The notes below the pieces were generated by a model that saw only the letters and a program-made list of their open reading frames with translations, was not told the origin of the DNA and did no database searches. The position numbers and the translations under genes were made by a program. Shown piece after piece: positions 53,371-62,572 of a stretch of 64,000 bases of DNA; within the stretch, counting starts at the first letter, position 1, and each line of letters begins with the position of its first letter. Source of the stretch: Chitinophaga pinensis DSM 2588 (lineage in GTDB: Bacteria; Bacteroidota; Bacteroidia; Chitinophagales; Chitinophagaceae); assembly GCF_000024005.1 (NCBI RefSeq), contig NC_013132.1:8984001-9048000 (forward strand), read 5' to 3'.

Positions 53371-54987
53371 TTAGTAACCAGTATTCTGCTTCAGGTTGCC
53401 GTTCTTGTTGATTTCAATACGGGGAATTGGAAAGAGCGTACGATAATCACCATTTGGCAAATGTGAGAACCAGGCTTTCTTTGTAAACACTTTAAAACGG
53501 ATCATGTCCTGTCTGCGACGATCTTCCTGGTTAAACTCCCATCCCAGTTCATCCAGGAAGCGGCCGTATTGTACGTTGTCGCCACCTTCTATCGTTTGAT
53601 TCAGGTGATTGCGCAGACCATAGTTATACACACTTCCTTTCACCAGATCAGCGGCTGTTACAATCGCCTTTTCCGGGTGATCTGTGAAGTTGCGGCGTCT
53701 TACTTCCGTCACCAGCCCGGCAGCAGCGGCCGCCTTTCCATCCCTCATCAGACACTCTGCTTTCATCATCAGGATGTCTGCATACCTGAATAAGGGCCAG
53801 TCATTACTAAGCTGCACGTTCGCATTCTGCTTGATCTCAAATTTACCTAAACGAAAACCGTGGATTTCTTCTGAAAGATCGATACCAGGTACTTCATTTA
53901 CAAATGCCAGCGGTTTGCCGGTATAAGCGCCCATTGTACAGTTAAGCGGTTCTCCTGCGGCACTGTATTGCTGTCCCTTGATCCAGTTATCCCGATAGCG
54001 GGCATCATTCTGATCAAAGGTGTTAATAAACTGCGGAATCGCGCAGATACCCCCCCATGGCGTAGACTTCAGGTTGTAAGTCGCCTGACTGGCCGGTTGC
54101 AATGTCTGCATATGTATATCAAATGCATTCCAGTCAGTCACATATGTTTCATCAAAAGGTAATGCGAAGATGATTTCTTTTGAATTTTCATTCTCTGTCA
54201 CAAACAGGTTCCGCTGTATCGGTTCCAGGATAAATCCTTTTCCTGAGTTGATGATCGCATCACAGGCCGTAATACAATCACTCCAGGCAGCAGTACCGGT
54301 ATAGACTTCCGCATTGATATACATCTTGGCCAGTAAGGCATAAGCCGCCCATTTATTAAATTTACCGTAAGTGGATTTATCATTCTTATCACTCAGTAAA
54401 CCGATATTATCTTTTATCTCTTTGATGATGAAATCGTATACTTCTTTTCTTGTGCGCTGCTCAGGCAGGTAGCCATCAGCAACATTAAAGTCCGTCACAA
54501 TCGGTACATTGCCATATACATCACACAATACATAGTAATAAGAAGCCCGCAGCACCTTCAGTTCGGCCAGTGTTTCTTCCTTACCACTGGTAACCGGTAT
54601 CGCACCTGATTCCAGCTGATAAATGACCCGGTTACAGTTAGTGATCCCTGCATATGTACGCCCCCAGGTATTGATCGTTACATCATCATCCGAGGTCCAT
54701 TTATGTTCATGTAAACGACGGTAGATACCACCATCAACCCAGCCATTGGGTCTTGCCGGCACTACGGCTTCATCTGATGTCGCTTCCTGGATACGCGCAT
54801 ATCCATTCCATCCATTTAATACAATACGCCAGTTCACGTAAGCAGCGCCTACCAGCGATGCCAGATCCTGTGCGGTAGGTTCAAATTGTCCGGCGATGAT
54901 CTGATTATAACTATCATCTTTCAGTTTGGTACAGCTACACAGCACAATCAGTGTAGCCAGTAAGATTTTTTTTGCAGTATGTTTCAT
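53371..54987 (-). CDS. SusD/RagB family surface glycan-binding lipoprotein
   Basis: 538 residues. Lipobox LIVLCSCTKL (Cys about 18-20). TPR-like helices and the typical segments YVNWRIVLNGWNGYARIQEATSDEAV, RASYYYVLCDVYGNVPIVTDF and ending RTLFPIPRIEINKNGNLKQNTGY. Lid of the paired SusC channel; binds the oligosaccharide at the surface. 18 bp after susC. Confidence 0.96.
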   Translation of the reverse strand: MKHTAKKILLATLIVLCSCTKLKDDSYNQIIAGQFEPTAQDLASLVGAAYVNWRIVLNGWNGYARIQEATSDEAVVPARPNGWVDGGIYRRLHEHKWTSDDDVTINTWGRTYAGITNCNRVIYQLESGAIPVTSGKEETLAELKVLRASYYYVLCDVYGNVPIVTDFNVADGYLPEQRTRKEVYDFIIKEIKDNIGLLSDKNDKSTYGKFNKWAAYALLAKMYINAEVYTGTAAWSDCITACDAIINSGKGFILEPIQRNLFVTENENSKEIIFALPFDETYVTDWNAFDIHMQTLQPASQATYNLKSTPWGGICAIPQFINTFDQNDARYRDNWIKGQQYSAAGEPLNCTMGAYTGKPLAFVNEVPGIDLSEEIHGFRLGKFEIKQNANVQLSNDWPLFRYADILMMKAECLMRDGKAAAAAGLVTEVRRRNFTDHPEKAIVTAADLVKGSVYNYGLRNHLNQTIEGGDNVQYGRFLDELGWEFNQEDRRRQDMIRFKVFTKKAWFSHLPNGDYRTLFPIPRIEINKNGNLKQNTGY

Positions 54988-55005
54988 AACAGTAGCATTA
55001 ACGGA

Positions 55006-58000
55006 TCAGAAACTTATGTTTACACCAACAGTAAATGTTCTCACAGACGGATATTTATCCCTGTCGTCAACACCAGGCGCCAGTCCCAGTCTGTTAACTT
55101 CAGGGTCTATTCCTTTATAACCTGTAATCACAAAAGTGTTAAGCGTGGATACATACAATCTTGCAGCATGCAGATATTTTGATTTCAGGTTACGGATATT
55201 ATAGCCCAGTGTGATATTATCCACCTTCCAGAAATCACCATCTTCCACATAGTAGCTATTAAACTCCAGCGGCATATCCTTGCTTAGTACTGCCTTACCC
55301 AGCACTTTGTCATAAGCTGATTTCAGGCGGTTGTATTGTTGCAGACCGGTATTCTCATAATACATCCGCTGAAAGTTCAGTATCTGATAATCGAATGCAC
55401 CACGCATGGTGATATTCAGATCAAACTGTTTGTAGCGGAAGCTGTTATTCCATCCACCGTAATATTTTGGCAAACCATTTCCCAATACACGTTTGTCTTC
55501 AAAGGCATGTTGGTAATCATCATAATTGACAGGTTTACCGTCACGACCTTCATAGATCCATTTACCATCCTGAGAAATATCTGCTACTTTGAATCCGTAG
55601 AAGTCACCGATCTTGTCTCCGATATTCACAATATGTGTGAATGTCTGGATCGGCTCACCGGTACCACCTGTGGTGAAATAGTTGTTGGTCGCCTTATAAA
55701 CATTATTGGAAAGACTAAGCAGTTTATTGGTATTGGTAGAGAAGTTTACACTGCTGCTCCATTCAAAATCTTTTGTTTTGACAGGGATAAAGTTCACAAT
55801 CACTTCCAGACCTTTGTTTTCCATCTTACCTACGTTTGCACGGGTAGAAGAAAAGAGGTTCGGCGGACTAGGCACCTGATAATCATACAACAGTCCATTG
55901 ATACGGCGGATGTAGTAATCTACGCTACCACTGATCCTGCCCTGTAACATGGAGAAGTCAACACCGGCATTCGTTTCGTGTTTTTCTTCCCAACGCAGAT
56001 CTGCATTAGGGTTCTGTGAAGGGCCGAGTGTCTGTATCCATACGCCATTGGAGTATACATAAGCACCATAGCTCAAAATGGCCACACCCAGGAATAAGTC
56101 AGTCGGTTGTGTACCCGTAACACCGTATCCTACGCGGAGTTTCAGGTCATCAAACAGACTTTGTCTTTTCATGAATGCTTCATTGCTGATGCGCCATCCT
56201 GCGGATATCGCCGGGAAGTTACCCCATGGTTGTTTCGTTCCGTACAACTGACTGGCGGCTTCATGCCTCAAACTGGCCATTAACAGATAGCGGTCATCAA
56301 AACTATAAGTCGCTCTTCCGAAGAAACCAATCAGGTTTGTTTCTCTCTTTTCGCTGTATTCCGGCGCAAGTCCTTCTTTCAGTGCCTGTCCGATACCGAT
56401 GTTGTTATAGGTAAAGCGGTCCGTCGGGAAATCCCAGTTCTGTGCCCAATGTGTATTAAATTCATTTTCCTGGTAACTGTAACCACCCAGTACGGTAAAT
56501 TTATGTCGTCCGACATTCTTGTTGTACTGTGCTGTCAGTTCCATGAGCCGGTCAATAGATTGCGTACTTCCTACAGAAGCATATCCATTCCGGCCGTCTC
56601 TCAGGGTGGAGATATGACGCTTGGTCTCTGAATACCCTCTGTCTTCATTGTAACGTGTATAAGAGAACAATGCAGACAGTTTCAGTCCTTCGACAGGCAA
56701 GAGTGTCAGCGAACCATTTAAGCGCGAATTCTGGGATGTATTACGCCCATCGCTCTCATACAATCTTGACAAAGGGTTTTCATAGTTGAAGAGCCCTGTC
56801 TGCTCATACCAGTTTCCGGCGGAATCACGTACCGGTGAAGTGGGGTTCCGGATCATTGCCTGTCTGTAGGTATAACCATTGAAACTGAAACCATCACCGG
56901 TAGTCGTATACTTGTTATTGGCGTTCAGCATACCGAGATTGATACGGAGTTTATCATCCAGCATACTGTGATTGATATCGATACGACCTGTAAAGGTACG
57001 GTTGTCCGATTTCTTCATAATACCTTCCAGGGAACGGTAGTTCACATTGGCGAGGTAGTTGGTTTTACTATTCCCCCCTCTGAAAGTCAGGTTATGCACA
57101 TGTGTCAGCGGTGTCTGTGATATTTCTTTTAACCAGTCAGTATTGCCCCCCTGATTCCAGGAAGCGTCTCTCAGCCCTTCGGCAATCTGCTTGCGATAGT
57201 CATCCGCAGTCAGCATATCAGGTTTGCGGGCAATCGTCTGTGTGCTGACATATCCACTGTAATCCACGGAGTTATTGAATGTACCACTGGCCCTTCGGGT
57301 GGTAATGATGATCACGCCGTTTGTACCACGGGTACCATAAATAGCGGCCGCTGAACCATCTTTCAGTACGTCTACTGATTCTATATCTTCCGGCGCAACG
57401 GTCTTGAGATCGCCGGGGATACCATCTATCAATACCAGCGGATTGGCATTCGCACCCAGCAATGTCGTATTACCACGCAACAGGATTTGTGAACCGCTGG
57501 TTGGATCGCCACTGGGCGTACCGATGGACAAACCGGCTACTTTACCTTGTAAGAGCTGACCGGCATCCAATACATTGCCTTTAACGAAGCTCTCTGATTT
57601 TACGGTAGCAACAGCACTGGTCAGGTCGCCTTTCCGCAGACTACCATACCCGATCACTACAACATCAGCGAGTGAGTTTTCACTTAAAGCCAGCTGGATA
57701 TTCAGCTGACTACGACCTTTTACAGCTACTTCCTGTGTACGATAGCCGATATAGCTGATCAGCAATGTATCTGCATCGCCCCTGGCTTCCAGTGAAAAGA
57801 CACCTTTATCGTTTGTCATGGTACCAGCACGGGATGCCTTTACAACGATACTTACACCAGGAAGCGGCTGCCCTTTTTCATCGGTCACTATCCCGGTAAT
57901 GACTTTTGCAACTCCCGCAGGAGGGGTAATACCTTCGGCTACCGCCTGCATAGCGGCAGACATAGGTCTTCTTTTGATGATAATATAATTACCATCCTGT

Positions 58001-58365
58001 ACATAGAACAATTCATCGGGCAGCAGTATATCCAGCATATCTTTTAACGAACGTTTCGTTCCCTCGATGGCCGGAGTAGGAATGCTGCTGGCGAGAGCGC
58101 CATCCACAATAAAAAAGAAGGGCGCCTGCGTTTCGATACGCTTCAGTACTTTATCCAGTTTGCCTTCTTTGGCGTTGAGCTGCAACATGACGGTATTGAG
58201 GTCCTGTCCACTGGAGGGACGGGCCATCAGTAGTAATGTTGTCGTGCACAGCACCATCATTATCATGATCACAGTACGCATCAGCTTAAATAAGAGATCA
58301 GGTAAATAATATATCAGCCGGGATGAGCGCATAGGCATCCCTGACAAAATACCGGAGTATTTCAT
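55006..58365 (-). CDS. SusC/RagA family TonB-dependent receptor with STN domain
   Basis: 1119 residues: long N-terminus with a hydrophobic signal (about 28-50), STN domain (about 55-130, LNAKEGKLDKVLKRIETQAP), regulatory-like domain (GIVTDEKGQPLPGVSIVVK), plug (DVVVIGYGSLRKGDLTSAVA, GQLLQGKVAGLSIGTPSGD, LVLIDGIPGD, DIESVDVLKDGSAAAIYGTRG) and barrel. Imports oligosaccharide captured by SusD, driven by TonB. The STN domain links it to the FecR protein encoded upstream. ATG 58365-58363; internal ATGs at residues 10, 12 and 29 are alternatives. Confidence 0.95.
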   Translation of the reverse strand: MKYSGILSGMPMRSSRLIYYLPDLLFKLMRTVIMIMMVLCTTTLLLMARPSSGQDLNTVMLQLNAKEGKLDKVLKRIETQAPFFFIVDGALASSIPTPAIEGTKRSLKDMLDILLPDELFYVQDGNYIIIKRRPMSAAMQAVAEGITPPAGVAKVITGIVTDEKGQPLPGVSIVVKASRAGTMTNDKGVFSLEARGDADTLLISYIGYRTQEVAVKGRSQLNIQLALSENSLADVVVIGYGSLRKGDLTSAVATVKSESFVKGNVLDAGQLLQGKVAGLSIGTPSGDPTSGSQILLRGNTTLLGANANPLVLIDGIPGDLKTVAPEDIESVDVLKDGSAAAIYGTRGTNGVIIITTRRASGTFNNSVDYSGYVSTQTIARKPDMLTADDYRKQIAEGLRDASWNQGGNTDWLKEISQTPLTHVHNLTFRGGNSKTNYLANVNYRSLEGIMKKSDNRTFTGRIDINHSMLDDKLRINLGMLNANNKYTTTGDGFSFNGYTYRQAMIRNPTSPVRDSAGNWYEQTGLFNYENPLSRLYESDGRNTSQNSRLNGSLTLLPVEGLKLSALFSYTRYNEDRGYSETKRHISTLRDGRNGYASVGSTQSIDRLMELTAQYNKNVGRHKFTVLGGYSYQENEFNTHWAQNWDFPTDRFTYNNIGIGQALKEGLAPEYSEKRETNLIGFFGRATYSFDDRYLLMASLRHEAASQLYGTKQPWGNFPAISAGWRISNEAFMKRQSLFDDLKLRVGYGVTGTQPTDLFLGVAILSYGAYVYSNGVWIQTLGPSQNPNADLRWEEKHETNAGVDFSMLQGRISGSVDYYIRRINGLLYDYQVPSPPNLFSSTRANVGKMENKGLEVIVNFIPVKTKDFEWSSSVNFSTNTNKLLSLSNNVYKATNNYFTTGGTGEPIQTFTHIVNIGDKIGDFYGFKVADISQDGKWIYEGRDGKPVNYDDYQHAFEDKRVLGNGLPKYYGGWNNSFRYKQFDLNITMRGAFDYQILNFQRMYYENTGLQQYNRLKSAYDKVLGKAVLSKDMPLEFNSYYVEDGDFWKVDNITLGYNIRNLKSKYLHAARLYVSTLNTFVITGYKGIDPEVNRLGLAPGVDDRDKYPSVRTFTVGVNISF

Positions 58366-58554
58366 ATCTTTAAATGCATTTTGTATGATGTAATAGAATA
58401 CAAAGCCGTAGCGCCTGTTTGCATGTATGGTTTGCAGACTTTGATGCAGACAGCGCTATGTTTATCCTTTCCTTGCAGGAAGGGACTTTTTATGTGGTGT
58501 TGCCTGGGAAATTGTTTGTCTGTTTCATAACGGGATTACTTATTGTGCGTGAAA

Positions 58555-59391
58555 TTATAGACTGCAACCTTGTCCGCTGATATACACTTCCTGCTGATCT
58601 TCGCTGATGCGGAATGTGGAATTGTTGATCTTACATAATAGTCCGAGTATTCTTTCCAATGTGGCATGTTCATCAAAACTGGCGATAAAAGTACATTGGC
58701 GTAAGGCGTCATTTTCAAAGTGAAAGGTGACTCCATATTTTCTACTCAGGTTATTCGCCACTGTTTCAAATGTTTCATTATCTATCTCAAACCTGCCGTG
58801 GATCCAGGCGTGAGCAACCGTAGCGTTCACTGTTCGTTCAACTGTCGTCTTTTCCAGCGTGATCTGCTTGTTGGCTGTTAATATGCTGATATGTTTTTTT
58901 TCATCCTGTACCTGGATCTTTCCGGAAGCTACCGTAATGGCGACTGCTTCATTGTTATATGCTTTGATATTAAAAGAGGTACCCAGTACGGTGGTAATAC
59001 ATCTGCCGGCTTTTACCACAAATGGTTTGGTCCTTTTGCTGACATCGAAGAATCCTTCCCCGGTCAGTGTTACCTCCCGCGAAAGTGTATCTTCCCGGTA
59101 CTGTAGTTTACTGTCCGCATTCAGCCATACTACAGAGCTGTCAGGTAATACGACCCTGTTCTGTTGTTCACGTGGCACATATACTGCCATCTTCCGCCCT
59201 TCCGGTTTTTTCATCATCCACCAGACGCCGGCTGTCAACAGTACTGTGGCGGCTATACCTATCCACCAGACAGATTTTTGCTTCTTTTCCTCCTCTTTCC
59301 CATACCATTGCATCAGGGCTGCGGTTTCTTCTTCAGTTGCAGTACCGGCCAGCCACTTACGTGCAAGAGAACGAATGTATTCGTCAGACAT
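58555..59391 (-). CDS. FecR-type anti-sigma factor
   Basis: 278 residues. N-terminal sigma-binding part (SDEYIRSLARKWLAGTATEE), membrane helix VWWIGIAATVLLTAGVWWMM (about 41-60), FecR domain (VVLPDSSVVWLNADSKLQYRED, GEGFFDVSKRTKPFVVKAG, VLGTSFNIKAYN) and STN-interacting end (FETVANNLSRKYGVTFHFEN). It transmits signal from the SusC receptor to the sigma factor. ATG 59391-59389; lies 189 bp before susC. Confidence 0.92.
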   Translation of the reverse strand: MSDEYIRSLARKWLAGTATEEETAALMQWYGKEEEKKQKSVWWIGIAATVLLTAGVWWMMKKPEGRKMAVYVPREQQNRVVLPDSSVVWLNADSKLQYREDTLSREVTLTGEGFFDVSKRTKPFVVKAGRCITTVLGTSFNIKAYNNEAVAITVASGKIQVQDEKKHISILTANKQITLEKTTVERTVNATVAHAWIHGRFEIDNETFETVANNLSRKYGVTFHFENDALRQCTFIASFDEHATLERILGLLCKINNSTFRISEDQQEVYISGQGCSL

Positions 59392-59500
59392 CGGCTTCAG
59401 TATTGTATATTATATATAGAGTGTTAAACTGACAATTTACCCTTGCAGGAAATAAAATATTTTTCTGAGGGGAGTATTATAATTATATGTTCATCTGCAT

Positions 59501-59640
59501 TCGGGAGAAACATCAACAATTTTCGCCGCCTGGATCAGAGTAAGGTGCTATGTAATACACTTAATTTCCCATAGGTTTCAGGGGTTGAGTAAGATAGCTA
59601 CTTGCTTTGCGGAGATATTTCAAGCGTTTCGTTGCCTGTG
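59501..59640 (-). pseudogene. Decayed tandem copies of the sigma factor 3' end
   Basis: The segment 59533-59640 reads on the minus strand as ETLEISPQSK, stop, then PETYGKLSVLHSTLL, stop, which mirrors the end of the intact sigma factor KTFDISPKTAEGHL ... ALKTLRVKLSALYSTVL. Before it, 59501-59532 reads QAAKIVDVSPECR, stop, a third and shorter copy. DNA identity is visible but broken by substitutions. The copies have in-frame stops and no sigma region 2, so they are not functional. Confidence 0.75.
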
Positions 59641-59641
59641 A

Positions 59642-60226
59642 TCAGAGAACGGTACTATACAATGCACTTAATTTCACCCGTAGCGTCTTCAGGGCTTTCG
59701 TGAGATGTCCTTCTGCTGTTTTGGGAGATATATCAAAAGTTTTTGCTGCCTGTAATAAAGAGTGATCCAGCAATTTATTATACCGGAACACCTGCCTGCT
59801 TTTCTCCGGCAATTCATTTGAGATGGTTTCGATCAGCTGTAATAATAAACGGTCACTGACAAGGTTTTCCAGATCTGCATTTCCACCTGCCAACTGTGGC
59901 GTATGTGACAGGGCTTTCATACGGGCAGCAATCGTCTGTTGCTTTGCGAGATAATGAAATACGGCGTAACGGGTGATGGCAAAAAGGTAATGTTTCAGTA
60001 CGGAGATCTCGATATCATGCCTTTTTTCCCAAAGGATGATGAAGGTGTCCTGCACGATCTCCTCAGCAACTTCCTTCACCTGCAGCCGTTTCAAGGTAAT
60101 ATGATACAGTATGTCCCAATAACGGTTGTACACTTCGTTAAAAGCGTCTACCGAGTCAGTCCTGATCATGTCCCACAGGTATTGATCCGTGTGTGTGGAA
60201 TCCGGATGGAAGCGAGCGTTTTTCAC
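59642..60226 (-). CDS. ECF sigma factor, FecI-like
   Basis: 194 residues. Region 2: VDAFNEVYNRYWDILYHITL and VAEEIVQDTFIILWEKRHDIE. Region 4: LPEKSRQVFRYNKLLDHSLL and AAKTFDISPKTAEGHLTKALK. Start at GTG 60226; the ATG at 60169 is an alternative that would shorten the N-terminus by 19 residues, but the GTG form reads naturally into region 2. Controls the FecR-SusC-SusD-GH127 genes. Three degraded repeats of its C-terminal coding sequence lie downstream (see 59501-59640). Confidence 0.92.
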   Translation of the reverse strand: MKNARFHPDSTHTDQYLWDMIRTDSVDAFNEVYNRYWDILYHITLKRLQVKEVAEEIVQDTFIILWEKRHDIEISVLKHYLFAITRYAVFHYLAKQQTIAARMKALSHTPQLAGGNADLENLVSDRLLLQLIETISNELPEKSRQVFRYNKLLDHSLLQAAKTFDISPKTAEGHLTKALKTLRVKLSALYSTVL

Positions 60227-60329
60227 CGTGAAAAAGTATAAAGACGTTACATTGTTCTACATACCCTTATAAGTGTGTAATCTACAATTAAATCTTAACT
60301 TTTCCAACAGGGGATTGATGTTTATAGTT

Positions 60330-61034
60330 TTAACTGCCGGCATTTACCGCATTCATCATGGTACATCCTACAACGCCGGCTGTCTCGGTACGCAAGCGGT
60401 TATCTCCCAGGGAAACAGGCTGAAATCCTTTATTCAAAGCCAGATGTATTTCTTCAGGGGTAAAATCACCTTCCGGACCAATCAGCAGTAAACTATCCTT
60501 ACCTGGCTGCATGGCCTGCCAGAGATGTGTCTTTTGTTCAGGCAGACAGTGTGCGATAAACAATTGTTGTGCGGGCGGTTGTTGTACCAATGTATCAAAC
60601 GAGGCAGGTGCTGTCAATTCCGGCAGATAATACTGCTGCGATTGTAACATCGCAGATACCAGGATATTTTCAAAACGGTCTGCACGGAACTTTTCCTTTT
60701 CCGTACGCTGGCTAACCAGGGGGATGATCATTTGCATACCTATTTCGGCCGCTTTTTCCAGGAACCATTCTATACGGGAGGAGTTCTTTGTAAAGGAGAT
60801 CGCAATACGAACAGGGGATGCTACAGGCGGCATCAGTTCATATTGATTTACGGTGACTATACATTTCTTCCGGTTATCGTCAGTGATCGTAGTGGTGTAA
60901 CGGCCGCCACGTCCGTCGGTCAATAATACTTCATTGCCTTTCTCATGTCTGAGGACCATGATACAGTATTTTGAAGTAGGCTCGTCCATGGTGTAATGTC
61001 CTGACTGCGGAGTAATGTCTTTTGCGTAAAACAT
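60330..61034 (-). CDS. rsmE: 16S rRNA (uracil1498-N3)-methyltransferase
   Basis: 234 residues, SPOUT-fold methyltransferase that methylates U1498 of 16S rRNA. N-terminal PUA-like domain (MFYAKDITPQSGHYTMDE, HVLRHEKG-like VLRHEKGNEVLLTDGRGG), C-terminal knot with LLLIGPEGDFTPEEI and VSLGDNRLRTETAGVV. ATG 61034-61032; a weak -7 box (CAAATATC, 61055-61062, minus) lies 20 bp upstream. Confidence 0.95.
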   Translation of the reverse strand: MFYAKDITPQSGHYTMDEPTSKYCIMVLRHEKGNEVLLTDGRGGRYTTTITDDNRKKCIVTVNQYELMPPVASPVRIAISFTKNSSRIEWFLEKAAEIGMQMIIPLVSQRTEKEKFRADRFENILVSAMLQSQQYYLPELTAPASFDTLVQQPPAQQLFIAHCLPEQKTHLWQAMQPGKDSLLLIGPEGDFTPEEIHLALNKGFQPVSLGDNRLRTETAGVVGCTMMNAVNAGS

Positions 61035-61095
61035 GATTGCCTGTTTAATTTTTGCAAATATCGGGAGGATATGATTCAGTACAATAGTACGTATG

Positions 61096-61125
61096 AAAAA
61101 GCCTTCACTGTTGTGAAGGCTTTTT
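61096..61125. terminator. Bidirectional terminator after MATE gene
   Basis: AAAAAGCCTTCAC (61096-61108), loop TGTT, GTGAAGGCTTTTT (61113-61125). A perfect 13-bp stem with T5/A5 on both sides, so it can work on either strand; it ends the MATE gene 17 bp after its stop. Confidence 0.9.
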
Positions 61126-61141
61126 ATTTATCAGGTATTGA

Positions 61142-62494
61142 TCATTTTACCAATGCGCCCGCCAGTACGGCTTTTGTCTTATGCTGGAAGCGGAAGAACA
61201 GCAGGATCGATGCGGTCAGCAATCCGATCAGCAGTCCCCACCAGATGCCCTGTATCCCAAAATTCAGGTGAATACCGAATAGATAACCAATAGGCAATCC
61301 CAGGCCCCAGTAGGCAAGTAAGGTGATTACAGTCGGTACCCGTACATCTCCCAGTCCGCGTAAGATACCCAGTCCTACCACCTGTGTTCCGTCAAACAGC
61401 TGGAAGAAAGCCGCGATAATCAACAGGTGTGCTGCGATATCCACTACCTGCGGATCACTGATATACATCAGGGGCAGCAGGCGGCATCCCAGCATGAAAA
61501 TCAGGGCGGTAGTGCCCATCATCACAAGCACCATATGATAACTGGCAATGGCGGAAGAACGTAAGTCCCGCCATTGTTCGGCACCAAAGTGATTACCACT
61601 TTTTATACCGGCAGCAGCAGAGATCCCGCTTGCCATCATATAGGTAATTGATGCCAGGTTAATGGCTATCTGATGAGCAGCCTGTTCACGGGCGCCGATC
61701 CAGCCTGCCATAACAATTGCGCCGCTGAATGCGCTGATTTCAAAAACATATTGTAAAGCTACCGGTGTACCGATACCCAGTAATTGTTTCAATGCTGCGC
61801 CGGACAGGTAACGTTGTCTGAATTCCTGCAGATAAGGCTTAAAACGCGGAGAACGCAATACATACCAGGCCATTGCCACCCCCATTAATGTGCGATCAGT
61901 CAGGGTCGCAATCCCCACCCCCACTACGCCCATTTTAGGTGCGCCAAACAGGCCATATACCAGGATGATACCCAGTACGATATTCAATACGTTACCGATG
62001 ATACTGATGTTCATGGCTTGCCGGGTGAATCCCAGTCCTTCGGCAAACTGTTTAAAGGTCAGGAAGATCATCAGCGGGAAGAATGAAAAGCCTAGTAATT
62101 GCAGGAAAGGTTTAGCCAGCACACGTACCCGTTCTTCCTGTCCGAGCAGATCCAGGTGATTACTACCGATGATAATAACGGTGGATAATAAAATACCCAG
62201 CAGGATGTTGATTGCCAGACTATGACGCAGCAGATAGCCGCAACGGGACAGGTTTTTCCGTCCGTTTTCCTGTGCGATCAATGGCGTAAGACCATAGGAC
62301 ATACCAATGCCTATCACCATAAAAATAGAAAAGAGGCTGCTGCCCAATGCAACGGCAGCCAGCGGTACATCACCGGTATGCCCGATGACGATGGTATCAG
62401 AGAAAGCCACCATGGTATGTCCCAGCTGGGAGATCACGACCGGGTAGGCCAGTTGGAAATTGTCTTTATAATACTGACGATATTTAGTCCACAT
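61142..62494 (-). CDS. MATE family multidrug efflux transporter
   Basis: 450 residues with 12 membrane helices in two homologous bundles, driven by Na+ or H+. NorM-type start PVVISQLGHTMVAFSDTIVIG and the second-bundle segment PVALQYVFEISAFSGAIVMAG-like (about 239-259) are visible. Exports organic cations or drugs across the inner membrane. ATG 62494-62492. Both flanks have terminators, so it is a single-gene unit. Confidence 0.93.
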   Translation of the reverse strand: MWTKYRQYYKDNFQLAYPVVISQLGHTMVAFSDTIVIGHTGDVPLAAVALGSSLFSIFMVIGIGMSYGLTPLIAQENGRKNLSRCGYLLRHSLAINILLGILLSTVIIIGSNHLDLLGQEERVRVLAKPFLQLLGFSFFPLMIFLTFKQFAEGLGFTRQAMNISIIGNVLNIVLGIILVYGLFGAPKMGVVGVGIATLTDRTLMGVAMAWYVLRSPRFKPYLQEFRQRYLSGAALKQLLGIGTPVALQYVFEISAFSGAIVMAGWIGAREQAAHQIAINLASITYMMASGISAAAGIKSGNHFGAEQWRDLRSSAIASYHMVLVMMGTTALIFMLGCRLLPLMYISDPQVVDIAAHLLIIAAFFQLFDGTQVVGLGILRGLGDVRVPTVITLLAYWGLGLPIGYLFGIHLNFGIQGIWWGLLIGLLTASILLFFRFQHKTKAVLAGALVK

Positions 62495-62522
62495 AATAAT
62501 TTCTTCAATAAGGGGTAATAAA

Positions 62523-62548
62523 AAAGGCGTCCGGTATCGGACGCCTTT
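62523..62548 (-). terminator. Terminator of dnaB
   Basis: AAAGGCGTCCG (62523-62533), loop GTAT, CGGACGCCTTT (62538-62548), perfect 11-bp stem. The minus strand continues with TTTTTT. Confidence 0.88.
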
Positions 62549-62572
62549 CAGTATTGCTACTAGTCTCTTTAG

